A stretch of DNA of 64,000 nucleotides, from the NCBI RefSeq assembly GCF_003660445.1, contig NZ_QZVQ01000007.1, positions 124,001 through 188,000 on the forward strand, in the 5' to 3' direction. The DNA comes from Croceibacterium ferulae (GTDB taxonomy: Bacteria; Pseudomonadota; Alphaproteobacteria; Sphingomonadales; Sphingomonadaceae). The position numbers and the translations under genes were made by a program. Below the pieces are notes generated by a model. That model saw only the letters and a program-made list of their open reading frames with translations, was not told the DNA's origin and made no database searches. Shown here piece by piece: positions 32,363 through 41,246 of the stretch. Numbering within the stretch: the stretch's first letter is position 1; each line of letters begins with the position of its first letter.

Positions 32363-32629
32363 ATGAGCGACATCTTCAAGGCCCGCCTTGCCCGGGCCAA
32401 GTTTCGTGCCTGGCACCGCGGCACGCGGGAGGCGGACTACATGATCGGCGGCTTCTTCAACCGCTATCATCCGAGTTGGGCCGAGGCCGAACTCGCCTGG
32501 TTCGAGGCGCTGCTTGAAGAGGAAGACGTGGACATCATGGCTTGGGCGCTGGGCACGCAGGCGGTGCCGCCCGAGTTCGCCGGCCCGCAGATGATCGCCT
32601 TCACCAAACTCGATTACGTCACCATCTGA
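32363..32629 (+). CDS. sdhE: FAD assembly factor SdhE
   Basis: A small (88 aa) soluble factor of the SdhE/Sdh5 (DUF339) family that helps covalently attach FAD to succinate dehydrogenase SdhA. The defining RGxxE motif is R19-G20-T21-R22-E23, followed by the helical ADYMIGGFFNRY. The start is ATG 32363; a longer ORF open from 30800 is antisense to recG. It lies 36 bp before mfd, and the sdhB gene is 27 kb away. Confidence 0.93.
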   Translation: MSDIFKARLARAKFRAWHRGTREADYMIGGFFNRYHPSWAEAELAWFEALLEEEDVDIMAWALGTQAVPPEFAGPQMIAFTKLDYVTI

Positions 32630-32665
32630 GGAACTTGGCTGCCCTTGCGCGCTTGAACGATCCGC

Positions 32666-35600
32666 ATGCCTGACCTTTCCCGCATCCTGAAGGCCAAGCG
32701 GCCGCTCACCCTCGCCTCCCTTCCCCGCGGCGCGCAGCCGCTGGTGCTGGCCGATCTCGCCCGCAGCGCCAAGGCGCAGGGCGGGCGCGCCGTGTTCATC
32801 GCACCGGACGAGCAGGCCATGCGCGCGATCACCGATGCGACGCACTGGTTCGCGCCGGAGCTGCAGGTGATCGAGTTCCCTGCCTGGGACTGCCTGCCCT
32901 ACGACCGCGCCAGCCCCGCCCTGTCGGTCAGCAGCCGGCGACTGTCTGCCCTGCACCAGCTGCAGCGCGAAAGCACCGACGGGCAATTGCTCGTCACCAC
33001 GATCAACGCCGTCCTGCAACGCGTGCTCACCCCCTTCCGCATCCGGGAGGCCGTGCGCGAGCTCAAGCCGGGTGTCCGCATCGGGCACGAGAGCCTGGCC
33101 GCGCTGCTGCGGCGGCAGGGGTACAGCCGCACCGACACGGTGATCGACACCGGGGAGTTCGCGGTCCGCGGATCGATCTTCGACATCTTCCCCAGCGGCC
33201 TGGAAGAAGGTCTCCGGCTCGACTTCTTCGATGACGAGCTGGAATCCCTGCGGCTGTTCGATCCATCGACCCAGCGCACCACCAGGACGATCGAGCACCA
33301 CCTGCTGCTGCCCGCCAGCGAGGCGTTGCTGGATGACGAGACGATCAAGCGGTTCCGCACCCGGTACCGCGAGATGTTCGCCGCCCATGCCACGCAGGAC
33401 CCGCTGTACCAGGCGGTCAGCGACGGGCGCCGGCTGGCCGGCATGGAACACTGGCTGCCCTTGTTCGAGGACAAGCTGTCCACCCTGTTCGATCATCTGG
33501 GCAAGAACGACCTGGTCGCGGTGGAGAATGGTGCGCTGACCGCCGCGGACGAGCGGCTGGGCGACATCGCGGACTATCATCGCCAACGCGCCGAAGGCGG
33601 CGGGCCCGCCACCGGCGCCTACCGCCCGCTGCCGCAGGATGCCCTGTATCTGGACGCGGACGAACTGGCCCGCGCCGTCGAAGCCTGGCCAATTCACCGC
33701 GTCTCCATCTTCGCCGAGCCGGAAAGCGACAAGGTGGTCGATTTCGGCTTCCGTTCCGCCCGCGACTTCACGCCCGAACGCGGCCAGGGCAGCAATGTCT
33801 ACGAAGCGGCAGCCGCGCACCTCAAGCTCGTCGGCAAGAGCGGCCGGCGCCCGCTGCTGGCCGCCTATTCCCCCGGATCGCTCAGCCGCATCACCTCCAT
33901 CATCGCGGAGGCCGGCACCAGCACCAAGATCGCCGGCACTTGGCAGGATGCGCTGGGCCTGTCTGCCCCAAAAGGTTCAGGTTCGGGCACGCCGGTGGCC
34001 ATGGTGCTGCCGCTCGACACCGGCTTCGCCAATAACGAGCTGGAGCTGATCACCGAGCAGGATCTGCTGGGCGACCGACTGGTCCGCCGCCGCAAGAAGC
34101 GCAAGGATGCCGACGCTTTCCTGGCCGAACTGTCCGCGCTGAACCAGGGCGACCTGGTGGTGCATCTGGATCACGGCATCGGCCGCTATATCGGGCTGGA
34201 GCCGATCACGGTGGGCGAAAGCCAGCACGATTGCGTCCGGCTGGAATATGCCGGCGGCGACAAGCTGTTCATACCGGTCGAGAACCTGGAGGTTCTGACC
34301 CGCTACGGCAGCAGCGAGGAAGCGGTCGCGCTGGACCGTCTGGGCGGCGAGGCATGGCAGAAGCGCCGCGCCCGGCTGAAGGAGCGTATCCAGGCGATCG
34401 CCGGCGATCTGATGCAGACCGCGGCCGAGCGTGCCCTGCGCCGCGCCCCCGTGCTGGAGCCGGAAGAGGCCAGCTGGCGCCAGTTCCTCGACCGCTTCCC
34501 CTGGGAGGAGACGGAGGATCAGGACCGCGCGATCGAGGACGTGCTGGGCGATCTTGCCGAGGGCAAGCCGATGGACCGGCTGGTGTGCGGCGATGTCGGC
34601 TTCGGCAAGACGGAGGTCGCGTTGCGCGCCGCCTTCGTGGCCGCCATGCAGGGCCAGCAGGTGGTGATGGTGGCGCCCACCACCCTGCTGGCGCGGCAGC
34701 ATTACAAGAACTTCGCCGAACGCTTTGAAGGCTTCCCGCTGAAGATCGGGCGGCTGAGCCGGCTGGTGACCGCCAAGGAACAGAAGGACACGCGCGACGG
34801 GCTGGCCGACGGCACGATGGATGTCGTGATCGGCACCCATGCGATTCTGTCCAAGACCACGAAGTTCAAGAATCTGGGCCTGGTGATCGTGGACGAGGAG
34901 CAGCGCTTCGGCGTCACGCACAAGGAGAAGCTGAAGCAGCTGCGCGCCGATGTGCATGTGCTGACGCTGACCGCCACCCCCATCCCCCGCACGTTGCAGA
35001 TGGCGATGAGCGGCCTGCGCGAACTGTCCACCATCCAGACGCCTCCGGTCGATCGGTTGGCCGTGCGCACCTATGTGATGGAATGGGACGATATCGTGAT
35101 CCGCGAGGCGCTGATGCGCGAACATCATCGTGGCGGTCAGAGCTTTGTCGTCGTGCCGCGCATCGCCGACATGGAGCCGCTGGAGCAATGGCTGCGCGAC
35201 TACGCGCCGGAGATAAAGTTCGTCTCCGCCCACGGCCAGATGGCACCGACCGAGGTGGAGGAGCGCATGAGCGCTTTCTACGAAGGGAAGTACCAGGTGC
35301 TGCTGTCCACCACCATCGTGGAAAGCGGCATCGACATTCCCAGCGCCAACACCATCATCATCCACCGCGCGGACCGCTTCGGGCTGGCGCAGCTGTACCA
35401 GCTGCGCGGCCGCGTGGGCCGCGCCAAGCTGCGCGCCTATGCCTACCTGACCTACGACAAGGACAACCAGCTGTCCGCCGTCGCGGAAAAGCGCTTGAAG
35501 GTGCTGGGCGATCTCGACAGCCTGGGTGCCGGGTTCCAGCTGGCGAGCCACGACCTCGATATTCGCGGTGCCGGCAACCTGCTGGGGGACGAACAGTCCG

Positions 35601-36184
35601 GCCATATCAAGGAAGTCGGGTTCGAACTCTACCAGTCGATGCTGGAGGATGCGATCCTGGCGGCCAAGGCCGGAGAGGCGGGGATCGGGCGGTCACCGTC
35701 CGATGGTCTCAGCCCGCAGATCACCGTCGATGCGCCCATCATGATTCCGGAGGACTACGTCCCTGACCTGGCCGTTCGGATGGCGCTGTACCGCCGCCTG
35801 AACGATGCCAAGGAAGGCCGCGAGGTAGAGGCGATGGCGGCCGAGATGATCGACCGCTTTGGCCCGCTGCCGCCCGCCACGGCCAACCTCGTCAAGCTGA
35901 TCGAGATCAAGCACCAGGCGATCACCGCATGCATCTCCAAGATCGACGTGGGTGCGCGCGGCACGCTGGTCTCGTTCCACAATGACAGCTTCCCCGACCC
36001 AATGGCCCTGGTCGGCTATGTCGAGCGGCTGAAGGGCACGGCCAAGCTGCGCCCCGACAACAAGCTGGTCATCAACCGGGCGTGGGGCGATCCGCAGAGC
36101 CGGCTGAACGGCCTGTACCAGCTGACCAAGGGGCTCAGCACCATCGTCCGCAAGGCAGCGGCAAAGGCGGCGGTGCCGGCGTAA
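32666..36184 (+). CDS. mfd: Transcription-repair coupling factor Mfd
   Basis: Mfd removes RNA polymerase stalled at DNA lesions and recruits UvrA. The 1172-residue product has the UvrB-like N-terminal domains (LPYDRASPALSVSSRRLSAL region), the RNA polymerase-interacting domain (QGDLVVHLDHGIGRYIGLE, about 495-515), the translocase with GDVGFGKTEVALRAAF, APTTLLARQH, VIVDEEQRFGV, TATPIPRTLQM and QLYQLRGRVGRAKLRAYAY, and a C-terminal TRCF domain. Start ATG 32666. It is cotranscribed with sdhE. Confidence 0.97.
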   Translation: MPDLSRILKAKRPLTLASLPRGAQPLVLADLARSAKAQGGRAVFIAPDEQAMRAITDATHWFAPELQVIEFPAWDCLPYDRASPALSVSSRRLSALHQLQRESTDGQLLVTTINAVLQRVLTPFRIREAVRELKPGVRIGHESLAALLRRQGYSRTDTVIDTGEFAVRGSIFDIFPSGLEEGLRLDFFDDELESLRLFDPSTQRTTRTIEHHLLLPASEALLDDETIKRFRTRYREMFAAHATQDPLYQAVSDGRRLAGMEHWLPLFEDKLSTLFDHLGKNDLVAVENGALTAADERLGDIADYHRQRAEGGGPATGAYRPLPQDALYLDADELARAVEAWPIHRVSIFAEPESDKVVDFGFRSARDFTPERGQGSNVYEAAAAHLKLVGKSGRRPLLAAYSPGSLSRITSIIAEAGTSTKIAGTWQDALGLSAPKGSGSGTPVAMVLPLDTGFANNELELITEQDLLGDRLVRRRKKRKDADAFLAELSALNQGDLVVHLDHGIGRYIGLEPITVGESQHDCVRLEYAGGDKLFIPVENLEVLTRYGSSEEAVALDRLGGEAWQKRRARLKERIQAIAGDLMQTAAERALRRAPVLEPEEASWRQFLDRFPWEETEDQDRAIEDVLGDLAEGKPMDRLVCGDVGFGKTEVALRAAFVAAMQGQQVVMVAPTTLLARQHYKNFAERFEGFPLKIGRLSRLVTAKEQKDTRDGLADGTMDVVIGTHAILSKTTKFKNLGLVIVDEEQRFGVTHKEKLKQLRADVHVLTLTATPIPRTLQMAMSGLRELSTIQTPPVDRLAVRTYVMEWDDIVIREALMREHHRGGQSFVVVPRIADMEPLEQWLRDYAPEIKFVSAHGQMAPTEVEERMSAFYEGKYQVLLSTTIVESGIDIPSANTIIIHRADRFGLAQLYQLRGRVGRAKLRAYAYLTYDKDNQLSAVAEKRLKVLGDLDSLGAGFQLASHDLDIRGAGNLLGDEQSGHIKEVGFELYQSMLEDAILAAKAGEAGIGRSPSDGLSPQITVDAPIMIPEDYVPDLAVRMALYRRLNDAKEGREVEAMAAEMIDRFGPLPPATANLVKLIEIKHQAITACISKIDVGARGTLVSFHNDSFPDPMALVGYVERLKGTAKLRPDNKLVINRAWGDPQSRLNGLYQLTKGLSTIVRKAAAKAAVPA

Positions 36185-36191
36185 GGCCGGC
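36175..36191 (+). terminator. Weak hairpin at the mfd stop
   Basis: GCCGGC (36175-36180), loop GTAAG containing the mfd stop, then GCCGGC (36186-36191). It lies between the convergent mfd and EAL genes. No T-run, and the arms are self-complementary, so this is tentative. Confidence 0.25.
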
Positions 36192-36194
36192 CCG

Positions 36195-37493
36195 TCAGCG
36201 TAGCGCGAGCGCAGCCAGATCCGCGCCGGTCAGCGGCGGGGCTCCCAGGAAGCCCTGCCAGATCGCGCATCCCTCAGCCGCCACGGCCGCACGCTGCGCC
36301 TCGGTCTCGATCCCTTCGGCCACCACGACCAGGTCCAGCGCCCTCGCCATGGCGACGATGCCGCGCAATACGGCCAGATCGCGGGCATCATCCACGATCC
36401 CTTCCACCATGCTGCGGTCCAGCTTCAGATAGTGGATCGGCAGCAGCTTGAGATAAAGGAAGTTGCAGAAGCCGGCGCCGAAATCGTCCAGCGCGATCCG
36501 CACGCCGCTCCTCGCCAGCTCCCGCAGCTGCGTGGCGGATGCCTCCAGATCGGACACCAGCGACTGCTCCGTAATCTCCAGCGTCAGCCGCGCGGGCGGA
36601 AAACCGCCCTCGGCCAGGGCGAGTTGCAGCCGTTGTGTGAAGTCGGATGCGGCCAGCTCGTCCGCAGTGACGTTCAGCGACAGCCGCAGGTGATCCGGCC
36701 AGCGGGCGGCGGTTGCCAGCGCCATTCTGGCCAGGTGACGGGACAGGGGCGCGACATGGTCGGCCCGCTCCGCTATCGCGAACAGATCGATCGCGCCCAG
36801 TCGGCCCAGCTCCGGATGGCGCCAGCGCGCCAGCGCCTCGGCACCGACCAGCCTGCGGTCTGCGGAACTGTATTGTGGCTGGAACAGGACCTCGATCTCG
36901 TTGCGGTCCAGCGCGGGCAGCAGATCCGCCTCCAGCTGCCGGGCGAGCGGTTCGGCCAGCGCCATAACGCCGTCGGCCCACAACAGCCTCCGCGCCGGCT
37001 GTTCGCTCGCCCGGTCCAGCGTGTTGGCCAGCCGGCCCAGGATCAGGTCGGGCGCCACGTCCGCCGGGCTGCGCAGCAGGGCGATACGCGGCCACAGGCG
37101 CACCGTGCCGCCGCCCGCATCCGCGATCGGCTCCGCCATGATCAGCGCGATCTGTTCCGCCAGACCTTGCCACTGTTCCCGCCCCATCGCCGCATGCACC
37201 GCCAGCAGGAAGTTGCCGCCGCCGATCCGGGCGAGCAGGTGATCGGCCGGGCAATGCCGGTCCGCGAACTCCGTCAGCCGGGCTGCCACCTGTGCCAGCG
37301 TCCGGTCGCCCGCTGCAACGCCATAGGCAAGGTTGACGGAAGGGAGACTCCGAAACCGCAGCAGCATCGCATGTACGCAGACCCCGCGCTCGGACAGGCC
37401 CGTCGCTGCCTGCTGCCATTCGGCCAGTCGCCTGCGCGCGGCATCGGGGCCGATCAGGCCGGTCAATCTGTCTCGGTCCGTACGCGTCGTCAT
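36195..37493 (-). CDS. EAL-domain c-di-GMP phosphodiesterase with degenerate GGDEF
   Basis: About 432 residues. The N-terminal half is a GGDEF-like domain whose signature is changed to GGGNF (ARIGGGNFLLAV), so cyclase activity is not expected. The C-terminal EAL domain keeps the catalytic set: Glu in GAEALARW, Asn in LSLNVTADELA, Glu in LTLEITEQSLV, Asp-Asp in ALDDFGAGF, Lys in IHYLKLDRSMV and Glu in VVAEGIETEAQ. An active phosphodiesterase lowering c-di-GMP is likely. No sensor or membrane domain is seen. ATG 37493 was chosen; Met codons at 37535 and 37547 are alternatives. It is divergent from nadK. Confidence 0.88.
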   Translation of the reverse strand: MTTRTDRDRLTGLIGPDAARRRLAEWQQAATGLSERGVCVHAMLLRFRSLPSVNLAYGVAAGDRTLAQVAARLTEFADRHCPADHLLARIGGGNFLLAVHAAMGREQWQGLAEQIALIMAEPIADAGGGTVRLWPRIALLRSPADVAPDLILGRLANTLDRASEQPARRLLWADGVMALAEPLARQLEADLLPALDRNEIEVLFQPQYSSADRRLVGAEALARWRHPELGRLGAIDLFAIAERADHVAPLSRHLARMALATAARWPDHLRLSLNVTADELAASDFTQRLQLALAEGGFPPARLTLEITEQSLVSDLEASATQLRELARSGVRIALDDFGAGFCNFLYLKLLPIHYLKLDRSMVEGIVDDARDLAVLRGIVAMARALDLVVVAEGIETEAQRAAVAAEGCAIWQGFLGAPPLTGADLAALALR

Positions 37494-37558
37494 GGCAGCC
37501 TGTGTCCACGTGCCATGCCGCAATCCGGCCTGCATCGGAGCCCGCATACTATGGTGCG

Positions 37559-37586
37559 TTGCAAAACGATAATGGCGAGATAGGGT
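37559..37586 (+). promoter_or_regulatory. Candidate promoter of nadK
   Basis: TTGCAA (37559-37564) and TAGGGT (37581-37586) with a 16 bp spacer precede nadK. The -10 match is poor, and AGGG in the same element could instead be the ribosome binding site. Confidence 0.25.
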
Positions 37587-37593
37587 TGTGCTT

Positions 37594-38397
37594 ATGGGAG
37601 ACACCGAGCGCGAAAACGTCACGCCGTCGCAGCGCCTCGCGCTGTTCACCTCGTCCACACCACGCGGGCAGGAGGTCGCCGCGGTGCTGCGCAGCACGGC
37701 CGATTGGTGCGCGCTGGAGGACGCGGACATTGTGGTGGTGATCGGTGGTGACGGCACCATGCTTGATGCGCTGCATCACATGATGAGCACCGATCGCGTC
37801 CGCCCGGTCTATGGCGTGAATGCGGGCACGGTCGGCTTCCTGATGAACCGCTACCACCGTGCCATGAACATCGTCGACCGGCTCCATCATGCGCGCAGCG
37901 TCGCCGTGTCCCCGCTGATGGTGGAAGCCGTCACCCGATCGGGCGAGATCCACCGCGTCTACGCCATCAACGAATTGTCGTTGCTGCGCGAAACGCGGCA
38001 GACGGCCAAGATCGAGATCAGCGTGAACGACCGGGTGCGGATCCCCGAGCTGGCGGGTGACGGCGTGCTGCTGGCGACACCTGTCGGCTCCACCGCCTAC
38101 AACTTTTCCGCCAGCGGGCCGATCCTGCCGCTCGATTCGCAGATGCTGGCGCTGACGCCGATCAGCCCGTTTCGCCCACGCCGCTGGAAAGGCGCGATCC
38201 TGCCGGACCGCAGCCGTGTGACGTTCCGCGTGCTGGAGCCGGACAAGCGCCCGGTCTCCGCCGTGGCCGACCAGACGGAGCTGCGCGACATCGCGGAAGT
38301 CCGTCTCGCTATCGCACGGGAACGGGAGATGACGCTGTTGTTCGACCCCGGTCACGCGCTGGACGAACGGATCGTGGCCGAACAATTCGCACATTAG
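37594..38397 (+). CDS. nadK: NAD kinase
   Basis: NadK phosphorylates NAD+ to NADP+. The GGDGTMLDALH motif (about residue 52) provides the catalytic Asp, AINELSLLRE carries the conserved NE pair, and DGVLLATPVGSTAYNFSASG forms the nucleotide-binding loop. Length of 267 residues is normal. ATG 37594 was preferred; an in-frame GTG at 37588 is possible. It is followed by tRNA-Asn on the same strand, which has its own promoter. Confidence 0.95.
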   Translation: MGDTERENVTPSQRLALFTSSTPRGQEVAAVLRSTADWCALEDADIVVVIGGDGTMLDALHHMMSTDRVRPVYGVNAGTVGFLMNRYHRAMNIVDRLHHARSVAVSPLMVEAVTRSGEIHRVYAINELSLLRETRQTAKIEISVNDRVRIPELAGDGVLLATPVGSTAYNFSASGPILPLDSQMLALTPISPFRPRRWKGAILPDRSRVTFRVLEPDKRPVSAVADQTELRDIAEVRLAIAREREMTLLFDPGHALDERIVAEQFAH

Positions 38398-38419
38398 CGC
38401 CTGAGGCGAAAAAGGGGTG

Positions 38420-38448
38420 TTGCCAAAGGCCGCGGCGCTTCATATAGG
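38420..38448 (+). promoter_or_regulatory. Sigma-70 promoter for tRNA-Asn
   Basis: TTGCCA (38420-38425), a 17 bp spacer, then TATAGG (38443-38448). The -10 ends 26 bases before the tRNA, consistent with a short 5' leader removed by RNase P. Confidence 0.6.
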
Positions 38449-38474
38449 CGCACCCCTGCCCGGCAACGGGCTGC

Positions 38475-38549
38475 TCCCCGATAGCTCAGCGGTAGAGCAT
38501 TCGACTGTTAATCGAATGGCCGTAGGTTCGAATCCTACTCGGGGAGCCA
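38475..38549 (+). tRNA. tRNA-Asn (GTT)
   Basis: The 75-base sequence folds as a cloverleaf. Acceptor arms TCCCCGA and TCGGGGA pair fully, the D-arm contains AGCTCAGCGGTAGAGC, the anticodon stem TTCGA/TCGAA encloses GTT, and the T-arm has GGTTCGAATCC. Discriminator G is followed by a genomically encoded CCA (38547-38549). Confidence 0.98.
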
Positions 38550-38579
38550 CTTTCCACCAGCGACAAAAGCCCGGCCGGC

Positions 38580-38595
38580 CTCTCCTCGCGGAGAG
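38580..38595 (+). terminator. Candidate hairpin after tRNA-Asn
   Basis: CTCTCC (38580-38585) and GGAGAG (38590-38595) flank a TCGC loop about 30 bases past the tRNA. There is no T-run, so termination is uncertain. Confidence 0.25.
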
Positions 38596-38616
38596 CGCGG
38601 CAGCCGGTCCGTGCGG

Positions 38617-38925
38617 TCAGCGCTCGCCGGTCGCGGCGAAGCGCAGCTTCTCCGCATCACCGACCTTCTCGTCGCCCGAGAACAGCTCATCCAGGCGACG
38701 GCAGACGTCGCTGCGGAACTGGGTACGGGGGATGGAGCGCGGACAGGTCAGCGCCACCTCGTCCGCGACGGTGGTCTTGATGCGTTCGATTGCGGCATCC
38801 TCCAGCGCGCCGGCCTGCCGCAATTCCTTGCACAGCTGGACAAAGCCCGCCGCTGTCGCTTGCGCACGCAGCCCGACATTCACCAGTTCAAAGTGCATGT
38901 CGCGCTGATCGACTTGTTTTTCCAC
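38617..38925 (-). CDS. Small protein of unknown function (102 aa)
   Basis: A 102-residue soluble protein I do not recognise. It is predicted mostly helical, with MEKQVDQRDMHFELVNVG at the start, a mid segment with two Cys (LCKELRQAG and TCPRSIPRTQFRSDVCRRL contribute three Cys in all) and an acidic C-terminus. The start is GTG 38925, preceded by a strong GGAGGAGAA ribosome binding site; upstream residues in the frame would lie beyond that site. It follows dnaN after 201 bp and is convergent with tRNA-Asn. Confidence 0.6.
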   Translation of the reverse strand: MEKQVDQRDMHFELVNVGLRAQATAAGFVQLCKELRQAGALEDAAIERIKTTVADEVALTCPRSIPRTQFRSDVCRRLDELFSGDEKVGDAEKLRFAATGER

Positions 38926-39093
38926 GGTGATTCTCCTCCGGAAACAACTGGTCAACGCATGGTCGACCCGTTAGGCATCGGAGGCAAGTCGGTTTGTGGC
39001 GATTGTGCGACAGGTGTCGGAGCGTCGCAGCAATCTACGGCCGAGCGACGCAACCGCCTCTCGGCCGGCAATTGCCGGATCATTCCGGCAGGA

Positions 39094-39123
39094 GGCAGGG
39101 CGGCCCGTTGAGCCCGCCCTGCC
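39094..39123 (-). terminator. Hairpin downstream of dnaN
   Basis: GGCAGGGCGG (39094-39103) and CCGCCCTGCC (39114-39123) form a ten-pair stem with a ten-base loop, starting three bases past the dnaN stop. The tail on the minus strand is not T-rich. Confidence 0.5.
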
Positions 39124-39126
39124 AGC

Positions 39127-40263
39127 CTATACGCGCATCGGCATCAGCACGTACAGCGCAGGCGACTTCTCGTCCTGGCGGATCAGCGTGGGGGCGTTGG
39201 GATCGGCCAGGTGCATCTCCACCGTGTCGCCGTCGATCTGGCCCAGGATGTCCTTCAGGTAATTGGCATTGAAGCCGATTTCCAGCGATTGCGCGGTGTA
39301 GCTGGCGGGGACTTCTTCCGCAGCCGTGCCATTGTCGGGGCTGGTGACGGACAGGGTCACCCGATCGGTGTCGAGCCCCATCTTCACTGCTCGGGTCTTC
39401 TCCGTGGCGATGGTCGCCACGCGATCCACGCCTTCGTAGAAGGAGCGCGGGTCAATCTTCAGCAGCTTGTCGTTCGCCGTCGGGATCACGCGGCTGTAAT
39501 CGGGGAAGGTGCCGTCGATCAGCTTGCTGGTCAGGATCACCCCGCCCTCGCCGCCCAGCGTGAAGCGGATCTTGCTGGCGGACAGGTCGATCTCGACATT
39601 GTGCTCGAGCGCTTCCTCCAGCAGCTTGCGCAGCTCGGCCACGCATTTGCGCGGGATGATCACGTCCGGCATGCCTTCCGCGCCGTCAGGCCGCGGGAGG
39701 GTGAAGCGCGCCAGCCGGTGGCCATCCGTTGCCGCCGCACGCAGCAGCGGGCCACCGTTGCCGCCATCATCGCTGACATGCAGGAAGATGCCGTTCAGGT
39801 AATAACGCGTCTCTTCCGTGGAGATGGCGAAGCGCGTCCGGTCGATCATCTCGGCCAGCTGCTTGGCCGGCAGTTCGAAGCTGGTCGGCAGGTCGCCTTC
39901 CACGATGGACGGGAAATCGTCGCGCGGCAGGGTCGGCAGCTGGAACCGGCTGCGGCCGGCTTTCACCGTCATGCGGTTGTCGGCTGTCTCCAGGCTGACC
40001 TCCGCGCCGTCGGGCAGCTTGCGGGCGATGTCGAACAGCAGATGCGCCGACACGGTGATCGCGCCGCCGCTTTCCACCGCATTGGCCTGCACGCTTTCCA
40101 CCACCTGCAGGTCCAGGTCGGTCGCCATGATCTTGACCGTGCCATCGCCCGCCGCCTCGATCAGGACGTTGGACAGGATCGGGATGGTGTTGCGGCGCTC
40201 CACCACGGATTGCACATGGGACAGGCAGCGAAGCAGCTTCGCGCGTTCGATTCTGGCCTTCAT
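39127..40263 (-). CDS. dnaN: DNA polymerase III beta sliding clamp
   Basis: The ring-shaped clamp that tethers polymerase III to DNA. The 378-residue protein starts with the typical KARIERAKLLRCLSHVQSVVERRNTIPILSNVL (domain 1 start) and ends with ALYVLMPMRV, matching the usual MPMR C-terminus. Three repeated domains are consistent with its length. Start ATG 40263. It is not next to dnaA; upstream on the same strand are fabD and fabG. Confidence 0.97.
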   Translation of the reverse strand: MKARIERAKLLRCLSHVQSVVERRNTIPILSNVLIEAAGDGTVKIMATDLDLQVVESVQANAVESGGAITVSAHLLFDIARKLPDGAEVSLETADNRMTVKAGRSRFQLPTLPRDDFPSIVEGDLPTSFELPAKQLAEMIDRTRFAISTEETRYYLNGIFLHVSDDGGNGGPLLRAAATDGHRLARFTLPRPDGAEGMPDVIIPRKCVAELRKLLEEALEHNVEIDLSASKIRFTLGGEGGVILTSKLIDGTFPDYSRVIPTANDKLLKIDPRSFYEGVDRVATIATEKTRAVKMGLDTDRVTLSVTSPDNGTAAEEVPASYTAQSLEIGFNANYLKDILGQIDGDTVEMHLADPNAPTLIRQDEKSPALYVLMPMRV

Positions 40264-40410
40264 GACGTGACTTCAACCCCTCTCAGGCCGGGCGATACAG
40301 CTGCCGCAGCCTATAAAAGACGACCTCCATCCTTAACGCGGGTGGGTTTCGCGGCAAGCCGGAATGGCGCGCCATCCGCATAGGCTGGGGATAAACGGCG
40401 CTGCGGCCGG

Positions 40411-41172
40411 TCAGATCATCGCCATGCCGCCATTCACATGCAGCGTCTGACCGGTGACATAGCCGGCCTCCCGGCTGGCGAGATAGGCCACCGCGGCGCC
40501 GATCTCGTCGCCTTCGCCCATCCGGCCCATGGGGATCCGCTCGTTGAGCTTGGCCTTCTGCGCGTCAGCCAGTGCATCGGTCATGGCGGTGCGGATGAAG
40601 CCCGGTGCCACGCAGTTCACCGTCACCCCGCGCGCGGCCAGCTCCGCCGCCAGGCTCTTGCTCATTCCGGTCAGCCCCGCCTTGGCGGCGGCATAGTTCA
40701 TCTGCCCCGGATTGCCGGTGGTGCCGACAATGGAGGTCACGGAGATGATCCGGCCGAAGCGCGCCTTCATCATCGGGCGCGACGCAGCGCGCATCAGGCG
40801 GAACGCCGCCTCCAGATTGATGCGGATCACCTCGTCCCACTCCTCGTCCTTCATGCGCATCGCCAGGTTGTCCCGCGTGATGCCCGCATTGTTGACCAGG
40901 ATGTCCAGCTTGCCGAACGTGTCGAGCGCGGCCGGCACCAGCTCCTCTACCTGAATGGCGTCAGACAGGTTGCAGGTGATCTCCACATGGTCCTCCGCCT
41001 CCCGCGGAGGACAGGCCGCGTTCAGCTCCTCGCGGAAGGCGCGCAGCTTGGCCGGGTTGCTGCCGCTGAGCGCAAGACGCGCGCCATTGGCGGCGAGTGC
41101 GCGGGCCACGGCCGAGCCGATCCCTCCGCTGGCGCCGGTGACGAGGGCGGTCATTCCGGTAAGGTCGAACAT
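40411..41172 (-). CDS. fabG: 3-oxoacyl-ACP reductase
   Basis: FabG uses NADPH to reduce 3-ketoacyl-ACP in fatty-acid elongation. It is a short-chain dehydrogenase with the TGASGGIG cofactor loop (about 13-20), NNAG motif (LVNNAGITRDNL), and the catalytic Ser in SVTSIVGTTG with Tyr and Lys in MNYAAAKAGL. C-terminal GQTLHVNGGMAMI is FabG-specific. ATG 41172 follows AAGGAG by eight bases. Cotranscribed with fabD upstream. Confidence 0.95.
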   Translation of the reverse strand: MFDLTGMTALVTGASGGIGSAVARALAANGARLALSGSNPAKLRAFREELNAACPPREAEDHVEITCNLSDAIQVEELVPAALDTFGKLDILVNNAGITRDNLAMRMKDEEWDEVIRINLEAAFRLMRAASRPMMKARFGRIISVTSIVGTTGNPGQMNYAAAKAGLTGMSKSLAAELAARGVTVNCVAPGFIRTAMTDALADAQKAKLNERIPMGRMGEGDEIGAAVAYLASREAGYVTGQTLHVNGGMAMI

Positions 41173-41186
41173 GCTGATGCTCCTTG

Positions 41187-41246
41187 TCAGGGGATCGTGG
41201 GTCAGGCGATCTTGGATCGGGTGATCTGGGGTCAGAGGGTCTTGGC
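41187..41246 (-). repeat. Four tandem 15-bp degenerate repeats at the fabD stop
   Basis: On the plus strand, copies begin at 41187, 41202, 41217 and 41232: TCAGGGGATCGTGGG, TCAGGCGATCTTGGA, TCGGGTGATCTGGGG, TCAGAGGGTCTTGGC. The fourth copy holds the last four codons and TGA stop of fabD; the first three fill most of the fabD-fabG spacer. Confidence 0.7.

Noticed and set aside
37494-37760. N-terminal extension of the EAL protein across the nadK start
   Set aside because: The extra 89 codons are opposite the nadK 5' end and have shadow-frame composition; the GGDEF-like domain begins after ATG 37493.
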